The notes under the pieces are model-generated. The model searched no databases, was not told where the DNA came from, and saw only the letters and a program-made list of their open reading frames with translations. Positions 8,707 through 16,672 of a stretch of 38,077 nt of DNA are shown here, in pieces. Made by a program: the position numbers and the translations under genes. Positions within the stretch are counted from its first letter, which is position 1, and every line of letters starts with the position of its first letter. The DNA lies in assembly GCA_022824315.1 (NCBI GenBank), contig JAJEAC010000034.1, positions 1 through 38,077 on the forward strand, read 5' to 3'. The stretch is from Silicimonas sp. (GTDB taxonomy: Bacteria; Pseudomonadota; Alphaproteobacteria; Rhodobacterales; Rhodobacteraceae).

Positions 8707-9585
8707 TTATTCGACGCGGTACACCCGCGCTGCCGTGTCGTTGAAGATTTGCACTCTTTGCTTCTTGGTGAGATTGGCGGTCGCTTTCTTGAAAGTGCCA
8801 ATGAGGTCCGGATAGTTCGTCCAGAGCTTCTCGATCGGAAAGTTCGATCCGAACATGCAGCGATCAGCCCCGAAGATAGAGACGGTCTCCTTCACGATGT
8901 CGGCAATGAAGTCCGGATCGTTCCGGTGAATGAACGTTCCGAACGCCGAAAGTTTCGTGACCACGTTCTTTCGTTTCGCGAGATCGGTCATGGCCGCGCG
9001 CCAAGCCTTCCAACCGGCCTGGGACTGATCTTCCAGCATGCCGGCATGCTGCAGGACGAAAGTCACGTCCGGGCAGGCATCGGCGAGCGTGGCGGCGTCT
9101 GCCATCTGGCCGGAAAACACCTGAAGGTCGAAAGTGAAGCCGTGCCCGGCCAGCTTTCCGATGTTCTCGGCGACGCGGGGGGCCGCGAGCTGCCTGCGAT
9201 CGGGGGCGAACCGGTACAGCGGATTTTCGTGCCAGTGAAATTGCTGCCGAAAGCCTCTCAGCAATGAATAGTCCCTGAGCGACTCCAACACGGGAGCGAC
9301 ATCGCCTTTCGTGAAGTCCAGAAAGCCGACAATTGCATGGGGCCAGCCAATCCCGTCGGCAACGGACTGAACCCAGGCAATTTCGTCCCTGAACCAGTTC
9401 GGTGCCCAGTTCGCTTGAACATAGACCGATTTCTTGATCCCGGTGCCCTTGATGTCGGCGCAGTATTCCTCGACCGGGTAATCCCTCTTGATCGCTGCAT
9501 AGGGACCGAAGATCCTCGGTCGCTCGGGACCGAGCAACCACGGCAGGTCCGTTTGCCGCCAGATATGGTGGTGAGCGTCTATCAT
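8707..9585 (-). CDS. Amidohydrolase family (amidohydrolase_2) metal-dependent hydrolase
   Basis: A 292-residue TIM-barrel hydrolase. It opens with MIDAHHHIW, whose HxH is the first metal motif of the amidohydrolase_2/2-pyrone-4,6-dicarboxylate-hydrolase-like group. Further conserved blocks are QANW, FRQQFHWHE, LQHAGM and the late MFGSNFPIEKL segment, where relatives carry the barrel's final active-site region. Relatives hydrolyse lactones or decarboxylate aromatic acids, and the substrate cannot be assigned here. The ATG at 9585 overlaps the CoxE-like stop as ATGA and starts exactly at the family N-terminus, so longer in-frame starts are rejected. Together with the next two hydrolase genes it suggests stepwise ring or bond hydrolysis after hydroxylation. 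Confidence 0.8.
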   Translation of the reverse strand: MIDAHHHIWRQTDLPWLLGPERPRIFGPYAAIKRDYPVEEYCADIKGTGIKKSVYVQANWAPNWFRDEIAWVQSVADGIGWPHAIVGFLDFTKGDVAPVLESLRDYSLLRGFRQQFHWHENPLYRFAPDRRQLAAPRVAENIGKLAGHGFTFDLQVFSGQMADAATLADACPDVTFVLQHAGMLEDQSQAGWKAWRAAMTDLAKRKNVVTKLSAFGTFIHRNDPDFIADIVKETVSIFGADRCMFGSNFPIEKLWTNYPDLIGTFKKATANLTKKQRVQIFNDTAARVYRVE

Positions 9586-10700
9586 GCGGCGCGTCCCCGG
9601 GATGCCAGGCCCAGAAGATGATCCACCACCGCTTCGCTTGTTGATCCGTCGGCCAATGCATCGAGGTCTGGCACTATGGCACTCAGACCTCCAGTTGCAG
9701 GCAGGTAGTCCGGGTCCGACGCCAGCGGCGTCAGCCAATCCAGGCGCCACGCCAGTTTTGAAAGCCGGCGAACCGCTTCCAGCATCAGCGTCGGCGACCC
9801 GCGTTCCAGGCCGTCGGACAAGACGACAATCGCCGCGCCACGAGCAATGCCGGCATAGCGCGGCACGGCAAGGAAGGTCGTCAACGCCTCGCCGATCCGC
9901 GTGCCGCCATCCACATCGGCAACAAGCGCCGAGGCGCGCTCCAACGCCCTTGCCCGATGGCGCACGCGCAACGCAGGTGTCAGTCGAGTCAACCGGGTGC
10001 CAAGCGTAAAGACCTCTGCGCGGTCCGCCGCGCCGGTCAGCGCGTGCGCGAATGTCATGGCAGCCTCTGTTCGGTCCTTCATCGATCCGGAAACGTCAAT
10101 CAGCAGCACGATCTTGCGCTGGCGGTTCTTGCGGCGACGTCGGGCAAGGGTGAAGACCTCGCCGTCCCGTCGTGCGGCATCGCGCAAGGTCCGCCGCATA
10201 TCCAGAAACTTGCCCCCCCGATCAGGTGCAAAGCGGTACGACAGTCGCCGTGGCAGTCGAGTGGGCGCAAGGCGCTGCAAGCGCACCAAGGCCGAACTCG
10301 GGTCTTCCTCCGCGAATTCGCGGCGTGACAGGCGCTCGAGGGCCGCGGCCTCTTGGCCTGTCTCGGCATCAGGATCAACCGCATCCCGCTCTTCGCTGGC
10401 TCCGGTCGGCTCGTGGGCCGAAACCGTTTGGTCTTCGGCTTCAACTGCGCCAGGCGCGGTCATCCCAAGGAAGTAGGCGCGGAAGAGCGCGTCAAATTCG
10501 TCCTGCCGGTCCTTGGGGATCGCCAGCATTGCGATCCCGGCGCGACGCACGTCCTCGACATTGCGCGGCCCCAACAGCTCGATTGCCTCAAGAAACCCGA
10601 TGGTCTGATCGGGCCCGACGGAAAATCCATGGGAGCGCAAGACAGCGGGAAACCTGACGAACGGCGCGGCGGCGCGGGGAAGCGGATCCGGGTCCGTCAT
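9582..10700 (-). CDS. coxE: CoxE-like VWA-domain protein
   Basis: A 372-residue cytoplasmic protein of the CoxE/VWA-containing family that accompanies molybdenum hydroxylases. The C-terminal von Willebrand A domain has an intact MIDAS: D202-x-S204-x-S206 (in LIDVSGSM), T267 in GGTRIG and D296 in VVLSDG. The N-terminal half (1-180) is mostly helical, with an acidic linker about 85-135. In Oligotropha carboxidovorans CoxD and CoxE belong to the CO-dehydrogenase maturation set, so a role in finishing the Mo cofactor is expected. The ATG at 10700 overlaps the CoxD-like stop by 4 bp, and the stop overlaps the amidohydrolase start by 4 bp. The symbol is by family and does not imply CO oxidation. 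Confidence 0.82.
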   Translation of the reverse strand: MTDPDPLPRAAAPFVRFPAVLRSHGFSVGPDQTIGFLEAIELLGPRNVEDVRRAGIAMLAIPKDRQDEFDALFRAYFLGMTAPGAVEAEDQTVSAHEPTGASEERDAVDPDAETGQEAAALERLSRREFAEEDPSSALVRLQRLAPTRLPRRLSYRFAPDRGGKFLDMRRTLRDAARRDGEVFTLARRRRKNRQRKIVLLIDVSGSMKDRTEAAMTFAHALTGAADRAEVFTLGTRLTRLTPALRVRHRARALERASALVADVDGGTRIGEALTTFLAVPRYAGIARGAAIVVLSDGLERGSPTLMLEAVRRLSKLAWRLDWLTPLASDPDYLPATGGLSAIVPDLDALADGSTSEAVVDHLLGLASRGRAA

Positions 10701-11578
10701 GCCGCTTCTCCGGGCAGGAACGCATCCAGTCGCGGGGCCATTTGTGCAAGATCGTCCTGGTCTTTCAGCACGACGCCAATCGAACGCCGGAAGGCCGCGG
10801 GCCAAGGCTCTCCCTGCGCATTCAACAGCGTCGCGGCCTCCGCCCACTCGACCGTCTCCGCAACGCCAGGCAACTTGACCAATGGTTCTTCACGCATAAG
10901 CCCCACCGAAGCGACCACGGCCGCCGCTGTCGCTTCAGCAACCGACGACGCGCGAACCATCACGATGCGGGCTTCAAGTCCAGGATCAGGGAAGTCGATC
11001 CAATGATAGACACAGCGTCGCCTGAGGGCCTCGTGAAGATCGCGGGTGCGGTTCGAGGTCAGAACGACGACCGGGTGAGATGCCGCGCGAACTGTACCGG
11101 TCTCCGGTATCGAGATCGTGAAGTCCGACAGGAACTCGAGCAGAAACGCCTCGAACTCGTGATCGGAACGGTCGATTTCGTCGATCAGCAAGAGGGTTTC
11201 ATCCGGCGACCGCAGCGCTTCCAGCAAGGGGCGCGCCAAGAGAAATTCATCCGTGTAAACGTTGAGCTGGCTGTTCTCGGCCTGCCGAATTGCGAGCATC
11301 TGGCGCGGATAATTCCATTCGTAGAGCGCTGCGCCGGCATCGATCCCCTCGTAGCATTGAAGGCGAATCACGTTCCGGCCCAGTACCGCGCCTATCGCCT
11401 TGGCAGCCTCGGTCTTGCCGACGCCTGGAACGCCTTCCAAGAGGAGCGGCTTTCCGAGTGCCAGGGCGAGATAGGCCGAGGTCGACAGCGCGTCATCGGC
11501 GAGGTACTGCGCCGTTGTCAGCGCGGCTTGCAGCGCTCCAGGGCTGTCGACCCCGCGTATGTCTGTCCGTACCGGCAT
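10697..11578 (-). CDS. coxD: CoxD-like MoxR-type AAA+ ATPase
   Basis: A 293-residue AAA+ protein of the MoxR class. Walker A GVPGVGKT is at 49-56, Walker B LLIDEID near 130-136, a sensor-1 asparagine sits in VVLTSNRTRD (about 171-180), and RRRC lies at the probable arginine-finger position. MoxR ATPases pair with VWA partners to remodel or mature enzyme complexes. CoxD is implicated in sulfuration of the Mo-Cu site in CO dehydrogenase. Here it directly follows the second molybdopterin gene with a 1 bp TGATG overlap and precedes the CoxE-like partner by a 4 bp overlap, so the ATG at 11578 is well supported. No XdhC/CoxF/CoxI-type maturation gene is visible in the window. Confidence 0.85.
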   Translation of the reverse strand: MPVRTDIRGVDSPGALQAALTTAQYLADDALSTSAYLALALGKPLLLEGVPGVGKTEAAKAIGAVLGRNVIRLQCYEGIDAGAALYEWNYPRQMLAIRQAENSQLNVYTDEFLLARPLLEALRSPDETLLLIDEIDRSDHEFEAFLLEFLSDFTISIPETGTVRAASHPVVVLTSNRTRDLHEALRRRCVYHWIDFPDPGLEARIVMVRASSVAEATAAAVVASVGLMREEPLVKLPGVAETVEWAEAATLLNAQGEPWPAAFRRSIGVVLKDQDDLAQMAPRLDAFLPGEAA

Positions 11579-12606
11579 CAGGCGCCCGGCCTGCCTTGCG
11601 AACGTGCGCCGCCGTTGGCGCGAATGCCGCGCAAGACCTTTTCCGGCGTGATCGGAAGGCTGTCGCATTCCACTCCGACCGCGTTGAACACGGCATTGGC
11701 GATGGCCGGCAACACCGGATTGGCGCACATCTCGCCCGGCCCCTTGCCACCGAAAGGCGCATCCGGCGCCGGACGTTCGAGCACCGTGATATGGTGAGGC
11801 GCCGCGTCACCCGGCCCCGGCTGGAGATAGTGATTGAAATCGACAGGTCCGTGCGACCGGTCCGGATAATAGGGCTCTGTCGTTTCATAAAGCGCGTGGC
11901 TTACGCCCATCCAGGCGCCCCCGATCAATTGCTGCTCCACCAGTCGGGGATTGAGCGCGCGCCCGACCTCGTAAGCAGAGTTGATGTGCTGGACCTCGAC
12001 CTCTCCGGTTTCGTCATCCACCGTCAAGTCTATGATCAGTGCAGCATGGGCAAAGGATGACACCGGGGTCATTTCGCCGGTGTCGCTGTCGACCTCGGAC
12101 AACGGGACAAGGAACATTCCGCGTCCCGCGAGCGTACGGCCTTGATTGAACTGCGCGGCCGTTGCCGTCGCCTCGACCGTAATTGACCGGCTGGGCGCAC
12201 CCTTTACATGGATGTTCCCGCGCCCGTCAGTCACGAGGTCAGACGCGTCGACCTCAAGCTCCTCCGCTGCGGCTTCCAAGAGCTGGGCGCGGGCCTCAGT
12301 GGCTGCACGGATGATCGCGTTGCCCATTCTGTGCGTTCCGCGCGATGCAAACGAACCCATGTCATGGGGGCCGGTGTCGCTGTCCGCCGTATCGACAAAG
12401 ACATCCTCAACCGGCACGCCGAGCGTCTCCGCAGCCAATTGGCGACCGACCGACTTGATGCCTTGTCCAAGATCGATGGAAGAGAGCGTGACCTTGAACT
12501 TTCCGTCCGGCGTCGAATGAACCAGCGCCTGGCTCGGGTCGCCGCCAAGGTTCATGCCGATCGGGTAGTTGATGCAGGCAAAGCCGCGTCCGTGGTGAAT
12601 GGCCAT
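11578..12606 (-). CDS. Molybdenum hydroxylase large subunit, C-terminal part (MoCoBD_2-like)
   Basis: A 342-residue polypeptide matching the second half of the xanthine-dehydrogenase-family molybdopterin subunit. It starts with the GRGFACINYPIGMNLGG region and contains the cofactor-contacting LGQGIKS, TADSDTGP and ASRGTHRMGNA segments. The expected active-site glutamate is E292 in GGKGPGEM. In relatives this is the C-terminal 40 percent of a single 750-800 residue chain. Here it is a separate gene whose ATG overlaps the stop of the first part by one base (TGATG). An AGGAG ribosome site sits 6 bases upstream, inside the Arg codons ending the first part. This argues for a genuine two-chain subunit, as in nicotinate dehydrogenase of Eubacterium barkeri, rather than a sequencing error. 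Confidence 0.85.
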   Translation of the reverse strand: MAIHHGRGFACINYPIGMNLGGDPSQALVHSTPDGKFKVTLSSIDLGQGIKSVGRQLAAETLGVPVEDVFVDTADSDTGPHDMGSFASRGTHRMGNAIIRAATEARAQLLEAAAEELEVDASDLVTDGRGNIHVKGAPSRSITVEATATAAQFNQGRTLAGRGMFLVPLSEVDSDTGEMTPVSSFAHAALIIDLTVDDETGEVEVQHINSAYEVGRALNPRLVEQQLIGGAWMGVSHALYETTEPYYPDRSHGPVDFNHYLQPGPGDAAPHHITVLERPAPDAPFGGKGPGEMCANPVLPAIANAVFNAVGVECDSLPITPEKVLRGIRANGGARSQGRPGA

Positions 12607-14531
12607 CAGCGTCTCCTCGACCCGGAGATGAAGCGGGACACGCCTGGTCGCCTCACACCGCGCTGGAAATGCGTCGCCGCGCTTTCATTTTCGGCCTCGG
12701 CCGCAGCAGGCGGCGTCGCCGGCTGTTGCACCACTGGTGTGCCTGGAGCCCGTTCCGGTGGTTGCGCAATTGGTTGATTGATCGTGCTTGCCGGACGCTG
12801 AGTGTAGGCTGCAGGCAGGGACGGACCGCCCCTGGCGCCTGCGGGATGCACTGCATGCGCGGTCTCCCTCGGCTCGATTGGACGCGCACTGGATGCCGTT
12901 TGATCCGCGGGTCCTTGGGGCGTCGAGGAAACGACCGTCGCACCCTTGAACCCAAGCCGCTCGATCTCTGCCTCCATGTCCTCCCGTTGAGGTGCATTGC
13001 CGAAAGCCGAGCTGTTGTTGGAGGAGTAGCCCTCGGGAAGCAGCCTGCGGGTCCCCTGCCCCGAGAGCGGCTCCGGCGCGAGCCCGGAGCGTCTTCGCTC
13101 GCCAATCCTGCCCTCGTCGTCGGTGACCGTCTCGGGGATGACTCCCAGCGCACCCTCGCCGCCGCCGACCTTGCTAGATGCCCGCATCGCGTCTGCGGAC
13201 AGGCTCCAACCCGTTTTCTGGGCGACCGCCTGGCAGCTTTCGATCAAGGCGCAGTTCTTCGCCTCGCGCCGATGTGCCTTCATGTCGCCATCGCGGTATG
13301 CGTTCAGGATCCGCAGCTCGATCGGGTCCATGCCGACCGCGCGTGCGACCTTGTCCATGTGGCGCTCAATCGCGAAATCGACGGCGGTGATTCCAAAGCC
13401 GCGCATGGCCGTCGACGGGGTCCGATTGGTAAAGACGCAGTAGACATTGGATGCGACGTTCGGGATCGAATAGGGGCCGGGCAAATGGCCCGTCGACTTC
13501 TGCACGGCATAGGACGACAGCCGCGTGTAGGCCCCGGCGTCAAAGAACCCGGTAAAGGCACGCGCGATGATGCGGCCGTCGCGCATCACCCCGTCCTTGA
13601 TCCGCCAGCGTTCGCCTCCGCGCGGACCGCCAACCTGCATCTCTTCGGCGCGGTCCCACATGTATTTCACGGGTTTGCCCGTGGCCAGGCAGGCGAGCGC
13701 GGCCAAAGGCTCGTGATGGCTGTCCACCTTGCCGCCGAATCCTCCGCCGACGGTGCCGCCGATGAAGTGCAGGCGCGCCGAGCTGATATCGAGCTGCTTC
13801 GCCGTGACCCCAACCGAGAAGAAGAGCGCTTGGGTGGATGTATGAACGGTGATCCGGTCGTTGGTTTCCGGTGCCGCGATGGCGCCGCAGGTCTCCATGG
13901 GCGCCTGCTCGATCGGCGACATCTGGTATTCGCCCTCGACGATGTGATCGGCCCTTGAGAATGCGGTCTCAACGTCGCCGAACCGCAGTTTCTGGTGATC
14001 ATAGGTGTCGAAATAGTCGAAGGTATTGTTGGGATACTCTTCGTTGACGATCGGAGCCTCGGGCTTCAGCGCCTCTTCGACGTCCAGGACATGGGGCAGC
14101 TCCTCGTACTCCACCTTGACGGCGTCAACCGCTTCCTGGGCCGCGCGAACCGAAGTTGCAACGATTGCAAGGATTGGCTGGCCAACATAGCCGACCTTGC
14201 CGATTGCCAGAAGCGGCTCGTCGTCCCGCCCGAAATTGATCAGCGACAAGAGCGTGTTGACGTTTACAGGCACATCCCGGCCACCAAGCACGCGGACAAC
14301 GCCGTCCTGCCGCTCGGCAGCCGAGGAATCGACCGACCGGATGCGCGCGTGGTGGTGGGCCGAGCGCACGCACCGCATGTGCAGGAGCCCGTCGAAAGCA
14401 TGGTCGTCATAGAATTTCGACCGCCCTGTTACGTGACCCAGGATGTCCTGCCTGATGATCGGCTTGCCGACGATGTCGAAGTCGTCGGAACGCTCGTCGG
14501 CAAAAAGGTCCTTGCGATACTCTGTCGGCAT
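12606..14531 (-). CDS. Molybdenum hydroxylase large subunit, N-terminal part with long disordered tail
   Basis: A 641-residue polypeptide. Residues 18-160 form the Ald_Xan_dh a/b-hammerhead domain and 175-445 the first molybdopterin-binding domain. GGGFGGK is at 262-268 and the active-site loop reads AMRGFG (375-380). That loop is not the AYRCSFR of form I CO dehydrogenase, so CO oxidation is unlikely. After about residue 445 family similarity stops. A tail of nearly 200 residues follows, rich in Pro, Ala, Ser and Gln (densest 537-615) and ending in a basic RRPGVSRF...RRR motif. The ATG at 14531 overlaps the CoxS-like stop by 1 bp; a GTG one codon upstream is the alternative. It should assemble with the next gene product and the FAD and FeS subunits as a cytoplasmic hydroxylase. 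Confidence 0.83.
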   Translation of the reverse strand: MPTEYRKDLFADERSDDFDIVGKPIIRQDILGHVTGRSKFYDDHAFDGLLHMRCVRSAHHHARIRSVDSSAAERQDGVVRVLGGRDVPVNVNTLLSLINFGRDDEPLLAIGKVGYVGQPILAIVATSVRAAQEAVDAVKVEYEELPHVLDVEEALKPEAPIVNEEYPNNTFDYFDTYDHQKLRFGDVETAFSRADHIVEGEYQMSPIEQAPMETCGAIAAPETNDRITVHTSTQALFFSVGVTAKQLDISSARLHFIGGTVGGGFGGKVDSHHEPLAALACLATGKPVKYMWDRAEEMQVGGPRGGERWRIKDGVMRDGRIIARAFTGFFDAGAYTRLSSYAVQKSTGHLPGPYSIPNVASNVYCVFTNRTPSTAMRGFGITAVDFAIERHMDKVARAVGMDPIELRILNAYRDGDMKAHRREAKNCALIESCQAVAQKTGWSLSADAMRASSKVGGGEGALGVIPETVTDDEGRIGERRRSGLAPEPLSGQGTRRLLPEGYSSNNSSAFGNAPQREDMEAEIERLGFKGATVVSSTPQGPADQTASSARPIEPRETAHAVHPAGARGGPSLPAAYTQRPASTINQPIAQPPERAPGTPVVQQPATPPAAAEAENESAATHFQRGVRRPGVSRFISGSRRR

Positions 14532-15004
14532 CACGCGGCACCCCGCTGCCTGGCGGCTTCAAGAATTGCGTCGACGATCGGTTCATAACCGGTGCAGCGG
14601 CACAGATTGCCCGAGATGGCTTCTTCGACCTCCGGGCGGCTTGGGCTTGGGTTTCGGTCAAGAAGCGCCTTGGCTGCCATCAGCATGCCCGGCGTGCAGT
14701 ACCCGCACTGCGCGGCGAAGCCTTCCATGAACGCTCTTTGCAGCGGGTGCGGATCCGGCCCGTTTGACAATCCGCCGGTCGTCTCGACCGACCGACCGGC
14801 GACGGTCTCGGCCAGCACCAGGCAGGACACGTGCGGTTCTCCGTCAATGAGCACCGTGCAAGCGCCGCAGCCGCCCTGTCCGCAACCGTATTTTGGCGAC
14901 AGGTCGCCGCAGCCCCGGCGAAGCACGTCAAGAAGATTGGCACCGGCATCGACGAAGACTGCGGTCTCGGAGCCGTTCAGCCAGAATGTGACGGGAGACT
15001 TCAC
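14531..15004 (-). CDS. 2Fe-2S subunit of molybdenum hydroxylase (CoxS-like)
   Basis: A 157-residue small subunit with both expected iron-sulfur clusters. The plant-ferredoxin-type cluster ligands are C41, C46, C49 and C61, in CGQGGCGAC and the downstream SCLVL. The proximal helical-domain cluster ligands are C100, C103, C135 and C137, in CGYC and CRC. The protein carries electrons between the Mo site and FAD. The GTG at 15004 is chosen because it overlaps the FAD-subunit stop by 4 bp (GTGA), gives the standard family length and starts just before the first beta strand; the only longer option adds a low-complexity leader. The gene order FAD, FeS, Mo matches coxMSL-type operons. Confidence 0.92.
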   Translation of the reverse strand: MKSPVTFWLNGSETAVFVDAGANLLDVLRRGCGDLSPKYGCGQGGCGACTVLIDGEPHVSCLVLAETVAGRSVETTGGLSNGPDPHPLQRAFMEGFAAQCGYCTPGMLMAAKALLDRNPSPSRPEVEEAISGNLCRCTGYEPIVDAILEAARQRGAA

Positions 15005-15792
15005 CGAGCGTCCTCCCCGAGCAAGAGGCGGCGAAGATGAACCGGCGCGACCTCGCGGCGATACCATCCCGAGGCGATCGGATCGTCCGGCGGGTCCAGC
15101 CCCTCTGTCGCCACAGACAGCGCGGCGGAGATGCCCGCAAGATCGAGGCTGACCCCTTCAAGCGCGTTCTCGACCGCCCGAACCCGCACGGGTGTCCGCG
15201 CCATCGCACCATAGGCAATACGGACACCCGAGAGTCGGCCGGCGCTTCGCGTGAGGTGCGCGGCCATCGACATCACGGATATACCCTTAGGCTTGACCCG
15301 GGAGACCTTTCTGAACCGAAATTCATCACCTTGCGGGCGACGGACCAGCAGCGACCGAACGACGCCGTTCCGGCGGGCCAGGAAATCCTCGAGGCTCATT
15401 TCCTCCCCGCTGACCATCCGGACATCGGCGTCCAGGGCCAGCAGCGCAACCGCCAGATCGCCGTAGGGATGAGGCGCCATCAGGTTCCCGCCCACGCTCG
15501 CCATGTTGCGGATTGCAGGGCCGCCCACGGCACGGGCCGCCGGGGACAGGAAATCCAGATCCCGCGATGCCAGGATCTCGGCCATCTTGACGCCTGCCCC
15601 GACCTCCAGGCGATCGCCTTGAGCCCGAATCTCGGATAGCGATGCATCCGTTGTCCGCACGATCCGAGTGAAGCGCCGGTCACCATAGTTGACCCGGTTC
15701 ATGATCAAGGTCCCGCCGCCCAGGAACCGGGCCCGATCGTCCATTGCGCTGGCGGCTTCGCCAACGGTCGGGTACGTCTGGACTTCAAGCAT
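15001..15792 (-). CDS. FAD-binding subunit of molybdenum hydroxylase (CoxM-like)
   Basis: A 263-residue FAD_binding_5 plus CO_deh_flav_C protein. The pyrophosphate-binding loops are LGGGTLIMNR (24-33) and ASVGGNLMAPHPYGD (98-112). The second is the usual TIGGN-type motif with Ser-Val in place of Thr-Ile. It should accept electrons from the FeS subunit and pass them to an acceptor; NAD+, quinone or oxygen cannot be distinguished. The ATG at 15792 lies 8 bp inside the preceding SRPBCC gene and begins exactly at the family N-terminus, so the long upstream in-frame extension is discarded. It is slightly short for the family (about 270-290 residues) but keeps both domains. Confidence 0.9.
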   Translation of the reverse strand: MLEVQTYPTVGEAASAMDDRARFLGGGTLIMNRVNYGDRRFTRIVRTTDASLSEIRAQGDRLEVGAGVKMAEILASRDLDFLSPAARAVGGPAIRNMASVGGNLMAPHPYGDLAVALLALDADVRMVSGEEMSLEDFLARRNGVVRSLLVRRPQGDEFRFRKVSRVKPKGISVMSMAAHLTRSAGRLSGVRIAYGAMARTPVRVRAVENALEGVSLDLAGISAALSVATEGLDPPDDPIASGWYRREVAPVHLRRLLLGEDAR

Positions 15793-16231
15793 GACCAATT
15801 CCCATGTGGGTCCGAATGGCCTCGAACCCCGCAACGTAGATGCCGTCGCCGACCAGGTCCGACAGCTCGTCTGCACGCCCCGCGGGCGTGTCAAAGCGGC
15901 TTTCCCACTCCCAATAGGTTCGTTCGCCGTCCGTAACCGGGAACAGGCGGACGTGGGCGACGTAGTTGAAGAGCGGAACAGGCGTGTCGAGCAGGCAGTA
16001 GCTGAAGGTCTGCTCGAGGTCCGAAAGCGTGAGAAGCTGTTCACGCAGATTGGCGCCGCCCTCGAGCCGGAAGTTCCGTACGCAGCCAACCATGTCCGAC
16101 GGATATCCGCGCTCAATATGGCTTTCGGCGACCGCCGGGTGCCATTGATCATGGCCATTGAAGTCGCGAATGACGTCCCAGACCGCCTCCGCCGGCGCGT
16201 CAAGCACGGTGCTTTTCTTGACGTGCGGCAT
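15785..16231 (-). CDS. SRPBCC-family protein 2 (START/Bet v 1-like fold)
   Basis: A 148-residue polyketide-cyclase/dehydrase-like SRPBCC protein. The family pattern is clear: an N-terminal strand, VWDVIRDF with a WHP motif (Q-W-H-P), then GCVRNF, REQLL and YWEWESRFD strands, and a C-terminal helix. It resembles its neighbour over its whole length, so the two arose by duplication. SRPBCC domains bind hydrophobic ligands. In Cox operons an SRPBCC protein (CoxG) links the hydroxylase to the membrane or quinone. This one lacks a visible C-terminal membrane helix. The ATG at 16231 overlaps the upstream stop by one base, and a TTG just ahead is less likely. Confidence 0.85.
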   Translation of the reverse strand: MPHVKKSTVLDAPAEAVWDVIRDFNGHDQWHPAVAESHIERGYPSDMVGCVRNFRLEGGANLREQLLTLSDLEQTFSYCLLDTPVPLFNYVAHVRLFPVTDGERTYWEWESRFDTPAGRADELSDLVGDGIYVAGFEAIRTHMGIGHA

Positions 16232-16671
16232 CAAGCACCTCCGAACTGGCGCTTGAGCGCGTCAAAACCGGCCTGGAACACGTCCGTGCCGATCATGGCA
16301 ACCAGTTCGTCTTCGTCGCCCGGGTCACATGAGAATTCCGCCGTCCATTCGATGAATGTCCGGTCGCCCTCGGTCACAGGAGTCAGCCTGAGCGTGGCGA
16401 CATAGTCTTCGAGCGGCATCGGACTTTCGAGGATCGAGTAGGTCACGAACATGTCGTAGTCTGACAGGCCCAACAGCTTTTCGCGGATATTGTCGCCGTT
16501 TTGCAGGTTGAAGTTCCGAATGCACCCGACCTTGTCCGCCGGAAGCGCCTCCTCGATTCGGCTTTCGCGGATCATGGGGTGCCATCGCGGAAGGTCATTG
16601 AACCCGCGGATGCGATCCCACACGCGATCCGGCGGAGCGGAAATGACGGAGGACGTGTAGACGCGGGCCAT
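16231..16671 (-). CDS. SRPBCC-family protein 1 (START/Bet v 1-like fold)
   Basis: A 146-residue SRPBCC protein, paralogous to the next gene. Shared landmarks are VWDRIRGFND, the RWHP motif, KVGCIRNFNL, REKLLGLSD, a YSILESPMP strand and FIEWTAEF. The ligand is probably hydrophobic or aromatic. Two adjacent paralogues suggest a heterodimer or two ligand states, which is inference. The gene starts 1 bp after the flotillin stop and has no strong ribosome site of its own, so coupling to flotillin translation is likely. Position just upstream of the FAD, FeS and Mo subunits makes a CoxG-like role in electron-acceptor delivery or membrane docking possible. Confidence 0.85.
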   Translation of the reverse strand: MARVYTSSVISAPPDRVWDRIRGFNDLPRWHPMIRESRIEEALPADKVGCIRNFNLQNGDNIREKLLGLSDYDMFVTYSILESPMPLEDYVATLRLTPVTEGDRTFIEWTAEFSCDPGDEDELVAMIGTDVFQAGFDALKRQFGGA

Positions 16672-16672
16672 C

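Noticed and set aside
12606..12608. Sequencing frameshift splitting one molybdopterin gene
   Set aside because: The second gene has its own well-spaced AGGAG and the first ends in a long low-complexity tail, so a natural split is more likely; reads would settle it.
12606..15792. Aerobic CO dehydrogenase (coxMSL) from gene order with coxD and coxE
   Set aside because: The active-site loop is AMRGFG, not the AYRCSFR of form I CO dehydrogenase, and the large subunit is split. Better described as an XDH-family hydroxylase of unknown substrate.
15784..16203. N-terminal extension of the FAD subunit through the upstream SRPBCC gene
   Set aside because: The extension is Arg/Ser-rich out-of-frame sequence of the SRPBCC gene; the FAD domain starts at 15792.
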